Below, piece by piece: positions 35,895 through 46,360 of a stretch of 64,000 nucleotides of DNA. The position numbers and the translations under genes are program-made. The stretch is taken from assembly GCA_029582165.1 (NCBI GenBank), contig CM055877.1, forward strand, positions 7,307,855 to 7,371,854. Direction: 5' to 3'. The notes below the pieces were generated by a model. That model had not been told where the DNA came from. It saw only the letters and a program-made list of their open reading frames with translations, and searched no databases. This stretch comes from Portulaca oleracea (taxonomy: Eukaryota > Streptophyta > Magnoliopsida > Caryophyllales > Portulacaceae). The stretch's first letter is position 1; every line of letters starts with the position of its first letter.

Positions 35895-36395
35895 AGGGTA
35901 TGCGATATGAATGAACGGCTGAGATTGCATCGGTGATTGCTGATCTGACGGTATTGCGTGAAAGTAGTTGGTATGCGATCAATCAAAGTCCTAAGAAAGG
36001 AATCAAAGGATGATGGCGATTTTTTTAATTAAAAAAAAAGTAAAAAAGAAAACTGCGAATTTGGTGGTTGAAGGGAGGGTGAGATGCCACGTCATATGGC
36101 GCCAACGGCGGAGGCCATGCCTTCTTTCAACGAGAAATTTGGTTCATTTATTTTATTATTTCAATTTTTAAAATTTGCAAATCAATGAATGAGTACGTAA
36201 ATTTTGACAATCATTAAATTAAATTTTTGAAAATATAGATCTGATATTTTTAAAATTAATCTGCAAATAGACATGAGACTTTTATTTTGTATATAAAACC
36301 TAAAAGAATAAAATTGTAGTGTATTTTAAATTAAAGCCAAAAGTCATAAACTGTACACAATTAATTATTTAAATAGAAAACATGCATTCGAGTAA

Positions 36396-36977
36396 CCTTG
36401 GTTCTTTTGTGTGGTACCCGGTTGCACCTACCATAATTTATCACATTAACCGCAAACTATTACATATTAATATTGAAAAATTAGATTTAAATAATATAAA
36501 CTTTGACACATAATAGACTTAGTAATTTAACTTTAAAAATATCACTGAATAATCTTAATTTTGACCATATTAGTCATTAGATTACGGTAACATGTGAGCT
36601 TTAATTAATTATCTAATCCTCATTTTCTTTAAAAAACTTCTCTTTATCTTTAATTACTCACAAATTAATGCCGACATATTACTGTAATCCAAAATAGTCA
36701 ATGTTCATATTATTCAATGATATTTTTAAAGTTAAGATTATTCAGTCAATTACGCGTTAAAATTTAAATTATTTAAATCTAATTTCCCATTCATATATCA
36801 TATTACACTTTACCACAACAATCATAATTTTTTTCTCTGCTCGTTTTTCTCATTACTTTTTACTTTTTTTTCTCTCCTCGTCTACTACATCAACAATTTT
36901 TGCTACAAATTTTACCACCACATTTTTACCATATCATATCAGTACCATACATTACTCACCCCATAAAAGATGTTGGC
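36396..36977. mobile_element. Tourist-like MITE, diverged
   Basis: The left end CCTTGGTTCTTTTGTGTGGT follows TAA. The right end CCCCATAAAAGATGTTGG is followed by CCAATAA. The inverted ends are imperfect. Confidence 0.5.
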
Positions 36978-37729
36978 CAATAACTTAATAATAATTGAAA
37001 GAAATATGTTTCGTCGGTGATGCATGATATAAGCATGTGATATTATACCATACATGAGTTATCTTAATGCTATTCAATTTTCTGTGTCTAACAATAATGT
37101 TCTAATGGTTTATCAGAATTAGTAATTGAATTATTGAGTTGTTGTATCCAAACGTTAAGCCAGATAACAATAGAAAAGAATAAACCAATATATTTTTTCC
37201 AAAAAGAAAGCTAAGTGGTCATGCATGCCTTTCTATAAAATAATGGTTGCATGACGCCGTTGTTATTGTTTTTTATGATACGTTATAATGAAACTATTTC
37301 ACATAATTAATAGCCACCACCACAAATTGTAAAACAAAATTAATTATCGATCAAATGATAGCTCATCAAAATATTATTCCCTCCGTTTCATACTAATTAT
37401 CCCGGTTAGAAAAGGAAATAAAAGTTTATTTTAAAAATCTCAAATTTTGGGGGTTGTTAGTCAAAATATCCCCAACTTCATGTTTGTTTGAGTCCGTACG
37501 GCCCAAAGTATTGGATTGGTATTCGTGAATAGCCCATCACCGAGTCAATTAAAATAAGACTTGCCGAAAAAATGACATGTACGGTGGAGGTAGCTGACGT
37601 GGCAACGCATTAAATTCTTCACTGAGGTATTTGACATTTGTTTCTATAAATGCTTCAACTTCAATAAGAGGTGAAGGAATGGAAATTGATTAAGCAAAAT
37701 TAACGATTGGTCTCAATGAGAGCACTAAA

Positions 37730-37941
37730 GACCTTGTTCTTTTATGCGGTATTTTGCGGAATGGTTTGGTGAGGTGTGGTGGAATTGTGGCGGGTATGGT
37801 GGAATTGTGTTGGGTTATTGGTATGTGGGGTAGGTGAGGAGAGAGGATGTAAAAAAAAATGAGAAAAGTGAGGAAAGAGAAAAGTAATGATTTGCGATAA
37901 AATGTGTCGGGTTGTGGCAAACCGCAGAAAAGAACAGGGCC
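37730..37941. mobile_element. Tourist-like MITE nested in the Mutator-like element
   Basis: The left end ACCTTGTTCTTTTATGCGGT and right end ACCGCAGAAAAGAACAGGGCC are inverted, with a TAA-like flank on both sides. Confidence 0.78.
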
Positions 37942-38120
37942 TAAATGTGGACATGTGCCGATCAAAAAAACTGTACAAGGTAATCGAAATGGTTGCTCAA
38001 GGAGAGGAAGGGGCAGATCATAAGCCATTTTCTCAAGCAAAGAGAATATCAAAGTTTCTCATTTCTACGAATGCCTTCAAGACATTGTCAGTTATTGATG
38101 TGCTAGGGCGTTTGGTCTAA
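37942..38120 (+). other. ORF segment inside the Mutator-like element
   Basis: An open frame reads MCRSKKLYKVIEMVAQGEEG, continues AKRISKFLISTNAFKTLSV and ends with a stop at 38118-38120. It may be a captured host-gene fragment, but I do not recognise the source, and its start is not defined because the frame enters from the nested MITE. Confidence 0.3.
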
Positions 38121-38794
38121 TTTCTGTATTTGTTGCCACCACAAACCTTAGGGGCTCTATGTTGTTTGTTGTATCGGGAGTTTTATATAGATTTTAGGGA
38201 GTGACTTTGTGAGATTTTTGTGCTGATTCAATATTGTTCCTTTTGTTCGTGCTTATTTTGTGTTTTTGAGATACGAACACTGATAATTTTGTACGATGGT
38301 GGATAATTGACAATGCAAAGAAATAGGAAGTAATTTACACAAACAATTCACTGTGAAAAATACATCATACAAATCAACATGTATGTCGAGAAACATCGTA
38401 CCAATAGTCGACTTTGTGTCTTTGGTAAAATTTCGATGACTGCACAAATTTTATTCTTTAGGGAAGGGTTGGATTTGGAGAAGAGCGAAGAGTTAAGTTT
38501 AAGAATTGGAGGTGGGTGTGTTTGGTTGGATGAGACGGACAATTTAATGTGTTAAACCCAGTTGAGCCTGCCACATCATCTATTTCCGCCGTACACATCA
38601 TTTTTCCGGCGAGTTTTATTTCAGTTGACTCAGTGGCGGGCTATTCACGATTACCATCCCCATACTTTGGATCGTACTGACTCAAATATGAAGTTTGGGA
38701 TATTCCGACTAGCAATCCTCAAAGCTTGGGATTTTTAAAATAAATTTTCCAAAGAAAATTAATTATCTATCAAATGGTAACTCATTATAATACT

Positions 38795-39221
38795 ACTCCC
38801 TCGCTCCATACTATTGTTTTGGGACGTCTTTAATTTCTCAACATATACAAATATTCTAATATACGAAAATATTATCATTAGGCCCTGTTCTTTTATGCGG
38901 CTGACTGACAGCGGTGCCGTATCACACCGCAACTTGACACAACCCACCACAACATACTAATCCACCACAATTTACCACATCCCACCATAATCAACTTTTT
39001 CATATTTACCAACACAATTTACAATTATGAAAAACAAAACTCACCACAACTTACCACATCCCACCCAATCCACAACTTTTACAAACCCACCAAATTCCAC
39101 CACAATTCCACCACACCGCACCGCGTCATACCGCAACAAGCCGTATAAAAGAACATGGTCATAGATTTACAACGAAAAATATTATCATAAAAACATAATG
39201 TTGTCATCTTTTGATGAAATA
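38795..39221. mobile_element. Stowaway-like MITE broken by a Tourist-like insertion
   Basis: TACTCCCTCGCTCCATACTA begins a Stowaway-like element whose body resumes after the insertion with CATAATGTTGTCATCTTTTG, matching the body of the 29929-30143 copy. Confidence 0.65.
38881..39160. mobile_element. Tourist-like MITE, nested
   Basis: The ends GGCCCTGTTCTTTTATGCGG and CCGTATAAAAGAACATGGTC are inverted. It interrupts the Stowaway-like element at its ATTATCATTA word. Confidence 0.82.
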
Positions 39222-39953
39222 TATTCCCTCCTTCCCAAATTAGATGTCACTTGAGATATAATTTGTAAAAACCAAGCAAACTTCCAATTTACATTAATTT
39301 GTATACTTGGCAATGAAAAAAATGGAGATTCTACCATAGTTGAAATTTTTTTTTTCCACTATGGTAGTTGAAATGTATAATTATCTTAAAATATATCTTC
39401 AAGATAATCAAAATTAATATATATTGATTAAAGAACTTGTTATAATAAGTAATTATATTTATTCAGATATAACTTTTTTACAAAATTTAATATTTGAATG
39501 ATATTTTACCAAAATTGATTTCTTTCAACTATTTTAGTTGAAAAGTGTAAGTACCATTAATTTTACCATTAAAAAATCAAAAATTAAAATATATTGATGA
39601 AAGTAACTTGTTACAACAATTAATCCTATTTAATGAGATATAAATCTTTTCAATATATGTGATTTATTTTTGACAAATTAATGGTTATGAAGTTTTCAAT
39701 TACCATAGTTGAAAGAAATTTTTTCAACTATGGTAGAATTTTCAATGAAAAAAAATGTGAATAAAATGATGCATAAAAAAGAAAAATGGTGAATAAAAAA
39801 GAAAAAATGAAGAAAAAGATTCATTTAATAAGGTTAATTTGATAAACTAATAATTAACATGTTATTCAAATTGTAACTTTGTAAGGTGATATATATTATG
39901 GGAAAAAAGAGAGTTAATTAAAGTGACAGGTAATATAAAAAGGAGGGAGTACT
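39222..39953. mobile_element. Stowaway-like MITE carrying another insertion
   Basis: TATTCCCTCCTTCCCAAATT and AAAAAGGAGGGAGTA are inverted ends; sub-terminal GTCACTTGAG and TTAAAGTGAC also pair. The size is inflated by the element at 39325-39742. Confidence 0.72.
39325..39742. mobile_element. ATTCTACCATAG-ended MITE inserted in the Stowaway-like element
   Basis: The ends GAGATTCTACCATAGTTGAA and TTTCAACTATGGTAGAATTTT are inverted. Direct repeats of the type CAATGAAAAAAATG flank both sides, as expected of a target duplication of about 9 bp or more. It is related to the copy at 9430-9815. Confidence 0.78.
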
Positions 39954-39993
39954 ATAGAAAATATTTAGTTAACGGCTATATCTTAAACAATTA

Positions 39994-40201
39994 AGTCCTC
40001 GTTCTTTAATTTTCCACTACACTTCACCGCACCACACCACAATCATTATCAATATATCTTTTCACTTTTCTCTCTTCTAACTTTTTTCCTCTAATTTTCA
40101 CATTCTCTCTTAACCTACCCCACCCATCACAGCTTTCACAACAACTCACCACACTTTTTCAAATTTCACCGCATCGCATAAATGATAAAAGAACATAGCC
40201 T
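39994..40201. mobile_element. Tourist-like MITE
   Basis: TTA-AGTCCTCGTTCTTTAATTTT at the left and GATAAAAGAACATAGCC-TTA at the right give inverted ends with a TTA target duplication. Confidence 0.78.
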
Positions 40202-40523
40202 TATATGAGATGGAAGAAGCATCTCACACCAGAAAATGTCAAATTTTCAAAGTTTTGGTGTTTTTGTTTTATCATTTTGATATATCTCATATTACATTCG
40301 TAATTTTTTTGTTTTTTGGGGCAGGGGATCATATATAACAATGACGATGCCAAAATTGATTACCATATAGATTTAATTTGCGATGAAAAAAGTTTTAAAT
40401 GCGAATATTCCATTTTCTAAATGCCTTAAATCCAAATCGCCCATCTATTCAAAGTTGGACCCATATCAAACAATCAGTCTACAATCACCCAATAGCATAT
40501 TGAACCAGAATCACCCAATAACA

Positions 40524-40739
40524 TACTCCGTTCTTTTTTATTTGTCATTTGCGGTTTTTAATGTCAATTTTTAATCACTAATTTCTAATATAAATTTTTT
40601 ATAAAAAATAATAGCATTTTTATTACGAATCTAATGACATCAATTTTGTATGATGAATCATTATACAAATTAAGATATTAACAGTTAAATTTTTTGCCAC
40701 AATTTTCTAAGTGACAGATAAATAAAAACAAAGGTAGTA
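40524..40739. mobile_element. Stowaway-like MITE
   Basis: TACTCCGTTCTTTTTTATTT pairs with AAATAAAAACAAAGGTAGTA; sub-terminal TTGTCATTTG/AAGTGACAG also pair. Confidence 0.65.
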
Positions 40740-42109
40740 ATGAACAAAAGTTTGGATGTTCAAGCTAAGAAATAAGAAATTGACAAGGAACGAACCGAGT
40801 ACCGAAGGGTATAAGGAGATTCCAATGCAGATATCCTCACATCCACAAATATTTCCAGTAATAGGAGTAAAAAAACAAAAACAAAAAAAAGAGAGAGAGA
40901 GAGAGAGAGAGAACCCTAGTTCTATGAAACCACATTAGCGAAGAAATTGATAACATTCTAATCATCAAAGTTGTACTCAATTTGATTAATACACTGATGC
41001 TTGACGAAGCCTTTGCAATTGCGTTCGCCTGAGTCATGACAGTTCCATTCCTTGCTAACTGTATTCGCACTTGTCCACGCCAAGGGACGAACGAGCGAAA
41101 ATTGTTGCCAAAGACTTAGATCTGGGCCTTGCTTACATCCAATTTTGCACAAACCTTTTCATACCAGACACAGATTTGCGCCGTCTGCAGTTCAAAACCC
41201 TGTTGTCCGGTAACTTGAGCTTTGTCCCTGCGAGTCTTAGAGCAAATCTGGGTACTTTGACTGTCTACATCATAGCATACCGATGCATTTGACCTACCTG
41301 AGTTCTTCGGTATCTATAGTATCTGCATGGGTATTGACCGACCTTCCGGAAATCCCAAGATGTCACTCTTTCAATTTTACAAGCATCAGCAAGACACTCC
41401 ATGCGCTCCATGGCAAGATTACAGGACCTACTTATCTGTCAGCCAAGAATTCTAGCGCAGAAGCTAAAAAAGACGAGTGAGGGAAGAAAAAAAAGAAAGA
41501 AAAAGAAGGATATGGATTTGTGAAGTGATCCTTGATCAACATACAACAATACAGTAGAGTAAATTAAGAAAGTTAAGGTCACCAATGGAAAGCGTAGATC
41601 CCCAACAAGAAAAGCTGATTAGAAAGACAACTGCAAACCATTCTGAAATTGCAAGTACACTTTGAGATCACAATTCACAAGGACCCACACAAACCTCAGC
41701 ACAAGCGATACATCTCCTGATATTTATACGATACAAATTAACAGTCTATTATGCTGAATATCAGTGCACGAGAACCCCAACCCAATGGCCACGGACAAAT
41801 CAGTTCCCAACTCTCAGTCATTCACTTTGATGTGATAGGAAAGACACGCAGAAATTAAAACAAATAGTAACAGCATGTTTAGCTGCTTTATCATCAACAA
41901 AGGCACAATAGAAATCAAAGAAGCTTCCTGACAAGCCTTCAGAAAGTATCAGAACATGGTTAGCCAAGAAGGAAAAACACCCAAATTGCTTGAAGAAGGC
42001 AACAACACCAGTAGCAAATTGATATGCTCTCAAAGAACAGCAAGAACAATCCACAAACATCCCTGCATCAAATTCTGAATTTACTAGCCAAGGCACCTAA
42101 AAAAGAGGA
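40740..42109. other. Unassigned region, possibly the far 3' end of the UBA2C-like locus
   Basis: A (GA)n run lies at 40889-40913. ORFs are present on both strands at 40958-41480, for example FVKHQCINQIEYNFDD on the minus strand, but none has a motif I recognise. No transposon ends were defined. Confidence 0.35.
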
Positions 42110-42455
42110 CCCCAATCCTAAGCCTGACCAAGCAAGCAGCCGTGATCTCAAGGAATATGTTTCAAGGACTCTTCCTAGTTGTGGTTCACGGATGCACATA
42201 TCCAATGGTTACCGCAGAAAGGGCACGTTTTTCAGGCAAAAAATCGAGAGACTATCACAGCAAGAATAGCAAAATCAAGTCCTAGATATGCTAAAGTGAA
42301 GATTTAAAACTCCCAAAAGGTCTAGGGTGACATGATAGCAAACAAAGAAACAAAATAAAAATACAAAAGTGTGAGAAATGTAGCATGCAACAAAAAGATT
42401 CAAACTGACTTGTGATCGCAATTGCACAGGCACAGCTCATTCACATAAACCACTG
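42110..42455. repeat. Block A': counterpart of 21389-21935
   Basis: It is collinear with block A over CCAATCCTAAGCCTGA, GGTTACCGCAGAAAGGGCA, AAGAATAGCAAAATCAAGTC and TTGTGATCGCAATTGCACA, with one internal deletion relative to A. Confidence 0.85.
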
Positions 42456-43244
42456 CGGAACCAAGAAGAAAGAGAAGCAACAAGGACAATATTAATGAGT
42501 CCAAAGTAGCTATATCCAAAATATTTGAACAGCAAAGTCAAGGATGAAACTGACAAGGGCCAATATGAATGAGCCAAAAAGCAGCTAAGTCCAAAATATA
42601 TGAACGGCTACGTCAAGGAAGAAACTGAAAGCCAGTTGAAATTGTTGCCAATTGAAACCTAAATTTCCAGGGTCAAAAGCAACACATAAAGTACAAGCAG
42701 AAAGATTTGGCAACTAGAATGAACACACATGAATTGGAGCTAAGAGTAACCTTCCATGCACCCCATAAAAGCCACATTCATGGCAAAAGACAGGTAACAT
42801 GAATTACTAAAAGTACATTCAACATGAATCTAAAAATATGAACCTCAAATCAAAAGGTGAGCTTAAATATAATAAAATAACAGAAAAGTTATGTGCACAA
42901 AGTTTAACTCCTCTTAAATGCAACAAATTGATTGAAGAAGCAGCCAAACACTACACCCAAACTCCAGAAACAAAGACAATTCAAATTTCAAACGCTAAGC
43001 AAATAACAGTTTCAGGAGTATAATTGGGTAGAGGCCAAAACAACAATCCTAGAAGAGCAGGCCAAGCAACAAACTGATAAGCCTGAAACTAAACCACAAG
43101 TCCACCTCAACAAAAGGAATATCAGGTCATTACAACATAAAACCTGCGATCACAGAGAAGTGGATGCCAAAACCTGCCCGTGTGTAGGAAAAAGGTGGCA
43201 GATGATATAAAGCAAAAATGGCTCCACATATGATGAAGCAATGA
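42456..43244. other. Non-coding spacer between blocks A' and B'
   Basis: No gene or transposon terminus was recognised. It includes a loose direct repeat of about 70 bp (AGTCCAAARTAGCTATATCC- and AGCAGCTAAGTCCAAAATAT-type phrases near 42500 and 42585). Confidence 0.4.
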
Positions 43245-44240
43245 ACAAAGCTAAAAATATAGCCTCGGTACTTAAGCCTTGCATCAACATCTCAGAAGTA
43301 TCTCAAACAAATACGAGGCCGGCAGGTCCAAACCAACACAACTTGCATGAGAATTGAGAAAACACCAAGTCAACAGCTCAAGAATTTCAACCAATAGATG
43401 CAGGAGAAAGAGTTGCCTCAAACTATCTTCTCACACATGGATTCAAGCAATAGAATGACGAGTCAACAGTACACCAAAAACAACCACAACTAAACCAAAC
43501 TAGAAGTTTACATATTGCGAAAACTAAACTAGAAACTTCCTTTTTAACAACCAAAGGAGTAAATTGCATGTATTAACAAAGAAAATTGTCATAACACAAT
43601 TCATCCAAGAAGCCTCCTAACACATATAGTTCATCTAAGCAATACCAAAGACTACTCAGTTTACTCTCTTGGAATAGCAATTGTCACCACAACTACCACT
43701 TTTGCAGAAAACTCTACATCAAGCAAATTGCAGTAGCAAGACAGGTAGCAGCAAGACATGTGCAGCAGTCGATTCAAGCAAACCACACATTTCATTCTCT
43801 GCACTCACGTAATCAGCAAAACCATTTAAGCAATTTGCGCCCAAGCTCTCAGAAACCTGAACCAAACATCACATTCACAACTTAATTCACAATTCAATCA
43901 TTATCAATAACAATAAGAGGGGGAAAATGACAGCAATAAAGACTAAAGGAACATCAGCTGGAAAATAAGGCAAAATGAAAAGCACTCCCACAAATGCAAA
44001 ATGAAAAATCAAACAACGATCATGCAAAGAGTGATGTCCAGATCAAGTCCACCTAGTTCTCCCATCATCGATAACGATGAGACCGACTGAGTGCACAAAT
44101 TGTGAAATTATTTAACACACATTAGAATCGCATACACAGAGAAAACATGGATGAACACGAGAAAATGTCAAAGTGTAGCAGACTCTAATATATGAATTGA
44201 GGCTCACACTCGATGAAACATACAGAATAACAAAACAAAC
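43245..44240. repeat. Block B': counterpart of 18836-19275
   Basis: Both ends match block B in order and orientation. About 530 bp (roughly 43565-44115) is present only here. It ends 20 bp 3' of the UBA2C-like stop codon, so it is probably transcribed as 3' UTR or a 3' UTR intron. Confidence 0.83.
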
Positions 44241-44258
44241 AATGAATTACAAAGTACC

Positions 44259-45494
44259 TCAATAATAAGATGGGGGCATTCTCTGATACATCCCACTGGG
44301 GGGCCCTTGAGGAGGACCCTGAGATGGGGGATGGCTCTGGGATAGGTACCCAGATGATGACAACCCATACCCACCACTAGTTTCCTGATACGGCCCGGAA
44401 GGTGGCATTCCCATAGAACCCTGAGACGGCATCCGATACGATGAATACTCACCCGAACCAGGGCCACCAAACTGTGACCCACCATAGGGCCCGCCACCCA
44501 TAGGAGCACTATAACCACCCGAACCTCCTCCAGGTGGACCCCCCATTGGAGGAGGACCCTGAGCACCGACACCCATTGTCGGACCAGGGTTAGGTCCTCC
44601 CATACCACCATAGCTCCCATAGTTCCCCATTGGCCCACCAAACTGTGGATTCATCGACCCCGGCATCGAATTAGACCCCATCATACCCATACGATCACCC
44701 CCAACCTCACCCGAGGTAGGAGGACCGGAATTCGGGGCATTCCCAACCTTCCCCTTCTTCCCATCCTCCGCGAGCTTACACATAACCTGATGCCCGTCAA
44801 TCACCTTCATCGGCTCCATCAAAGCCATCCTCGCGCCCTCCTCGGTCTTATACACAACGAAAGCAAAGCCCCTCAATTTCCCACCTTGCTTATCAAATCT
44901 CAGCGGGCCCTCCTCAATTTCCCCAAAAGCTGAGAAGAAATCCAACAGCCTCTCCGCCGAAATCTCATACGGGACATTCCCCACGTAAATCTTCCTCGAG
45001 GCCTGATCCTCGCTGCTAGGGCCACGCCCCGCTGAAGCAAGGTGAGTAACCGTCATGCGCCCATCGATCTTCTTGCTAGGTTGCCGAAGCGCAAGAAGAG
45101 CACCATCGACGTGCTTGAAGGTGACGAAACCGTAACCCTTGGACTTGCCAGAACCCTTGTCAGTGATGACAACAGCCTCATCAAGCTCTCCGAACGAAGA
45201 GAACACAGCCCTGAGAGACTCCGACGTCGTCTCGGGGCTAAGTCCCCGGACGAACAGTTTCCGGCGAGTGAAATCGGAGTCGGCAAGGGACCGGGCGGCG
45301 GCGAGGACGTCGGGGTGACGAGCGACGGCGTCCTGAAGAAGAGATAAAAGCTGGTCCTTGGTGAAGGGCTCGAGGAGCTTCCGGGCATCCTCAGGGTTTA
45401 GGGTTAGGGTTTGTTGTTGAGACACCGCGGAAACCTCATCATAGACAATCGCTGCGCCGTTCTCATCGGTTTTACGTTTCTTCGATGCATCCAT
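44259..45494 (-). CDS. UBA2C-like hnRNP with two RRM domains
   Basis: This 411-residue protein is coded in one exon. UBA2 proteins (UBP1-associated) are plant nuclear hnRNP-type proteins that bind U-rich RNA and affect mRNA stability, ABA and wounding responses, and senescence. The N-terminus [13 protein letters not shown] carries a basic signal-like cluster. A helix ([18 protein letters not shown]) precedes RRM1 (about 78-153; RNP2 LFVRGL, RNP1 KGYGFVTF) and RRM2 (about 168-242; RNP2 IYVGNV, RNP1 LRGFAFVVY). The tail from about residue 255 is Gly/Pro/Met/Ser-rich and ends [11 protein letters not shown] 5' UTR intron at 45507-45723 is supported by CAG-GTATAATTC and a TTTCTAG acceptor 12 nt before the ATG. 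A donor-like GAG-GTACTT starts right after the stop codon, suggesting a 3' UTR intron. The UBA2C subgroup is preferred over UBA2A/B on the N-terminus. Confidence 0.88.
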   Translation of the reverse strand: MDASKKRKTDENGAAIVYDEVSAVSQQQTLTLNPEDARKLLEPFTKDQLLSLLQDAVARHPDVLAAARSLADSDFTRRKLFVRGLSPETTSESLRAVFSSFGELDEAVVITDKGSGKSKGYGFVTFKHVDGALLALRQPSKKIDGRMTVTHLASAGRGPSSEDQASRKIYVGNVPYEISAERLLDFFSAFGEIEEGPLRFDKQGGKLRGFAFVVYKTEEGARMALMEPMKVIDGHQVMCKLAEDGKKGKVGNAPNSGPPTSGEVGGDRMGMMGSNSMPGSMNPQFGGPMGNYGSYGGMGGPNPGPTMGVGAQGPPPMGGPPGGGSGGYSAPMGGGPYGGSQFGGPGSGEYSSYRMPSQGSMGMPPSGPYQETSGGYGLSSSGYLSQSHPPSQGPPQGPPSGMYQRMPPSYY

Positions 45495-45723
45495 AGCGGA
45501 AAAACCCTAGAAATGGCAAATTCAGATTACTCACAAACGTACAACGCATGAATTCACGATTCAAAGCTTCAAACCCTCCACAAACCAAACCAAACCAAAC
45601 AAAACAAAACAAATGAAAAAAAAAAAGAGAAAGATCTAGGGTTTGATCTTCGAATACACAAAACGATACAATAAAGACACTGAAAACCGCGAGATCGAAA
45701 TCGCCAATGACATAGAATTATAC

Positions 45724-46135
45724 CTGGAAATTGGAATCGATGGAAGAAGGGATTGATTCCTCTGAGAAGATTAAACAAACCCTAAAAACCGAGGGAACAG
45801 ATCGAATTCAGAGGATGAAATGGAATCGGAGTTGTTTGGCTGCCCTCGGGGTCACTGCCACCATGTGTGTGGAGTGTGGAGCTCCGTACACATGCTTTTA
45901 TTCTCGTTTCTCACTCATCAGTTACTCACAATTTCGGGCGCCCTTCGTTTGCAAGGGACTACCCGTTTCAGTAAACGGGGCGGGTCGGGTGGCTGTTGGA
46001 CTACTTGGATCCAATTATCCAAAGGGCAAAGGCAATGGGGGCTTGAGCCTCGACCTTCTTTTTTTTTTCCCATTTTAGAGTGCGCTTAATTGGTTAAAAG
46101 TTTTGGAGAAATGATCAATTTTTCAAGTTGAATTA
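45724..46135. other. 5' UTR exon and promoter region of the UBA2C-like gene
   Basis: The first non-coding exon (AGGGTTTGTTTAATCTTCTC on the minus strand) begins somewhere near 45800. No TATA element was identified. Small plus-strand ORFs here overlap this leader and look fortuitous. Confidence 0.5.
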
Positions 46136-46360
46136 CTTTTCATATGTTTAGGTCCTTTTTTTTAAGGGTGTGAGATTAAGTTAGTTAAGCTAAGGTTAGG
46201 TTAGGTTAGAAAAGTTAGGTAAGAAAAGTAGTAGATGTAAGAAAATGTTACATTACCTGTTTTTTTTAAAATTTATTTTTGAATAAATTCCGTGAGGTAA
46301 GGCAATGTTAAGTTACGTTTGTTAGTCAAGGATAACCCTACCAAGCTAAAGAACGGGGTA
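46136..46360. mobile_element. Small MITE-like repeat with GGTTAGGTTAGG words
   Basis: TAGGTCCTTTTTTTAAGGGT opens and AGCTAAAGAACGGGGTATTA closes the segment; similar phrases occur at 3095-3215 and 5970-6105. Delimitation is loose. Confidence 0.4.

Larger units (their letters stand above)
37414..38750. mobile_element. Mutator-like element with about 190-bp terminal inverted repeats
   Basis: The segment 37414-37615 is the reverse complement of 38550-38750 with moderate divergence. Matched words include GGAAA...TTTATTTTAAAAATC, AACTTCATRTTTG, CCAAAGTATTGG/CCAAAGTATGGG and CGTGAATAGCCC. Long termini starting with GG suggest a MULE. The flanks show only a weak AGAAAA match, so the target duplication is unproven. 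The interior holds a nested Tourist-like MITE and an ORF end at about 37941-38120. Confidence 0.72.

Noticed and set aside
45731..46089. Plus-strand ORFs of 89-115 codons upstream of the UBA2C-like gene
   Set aside because: They overlap the leader and promoter of the minus-strand gene and show no protein motif.
46180..46210. Telomere-like GGTTAGGTTAGG repeat
   Set aside because: The words are irregular and too few, and similar phrases occur in short MITE-like repeats elsewhere in the window.
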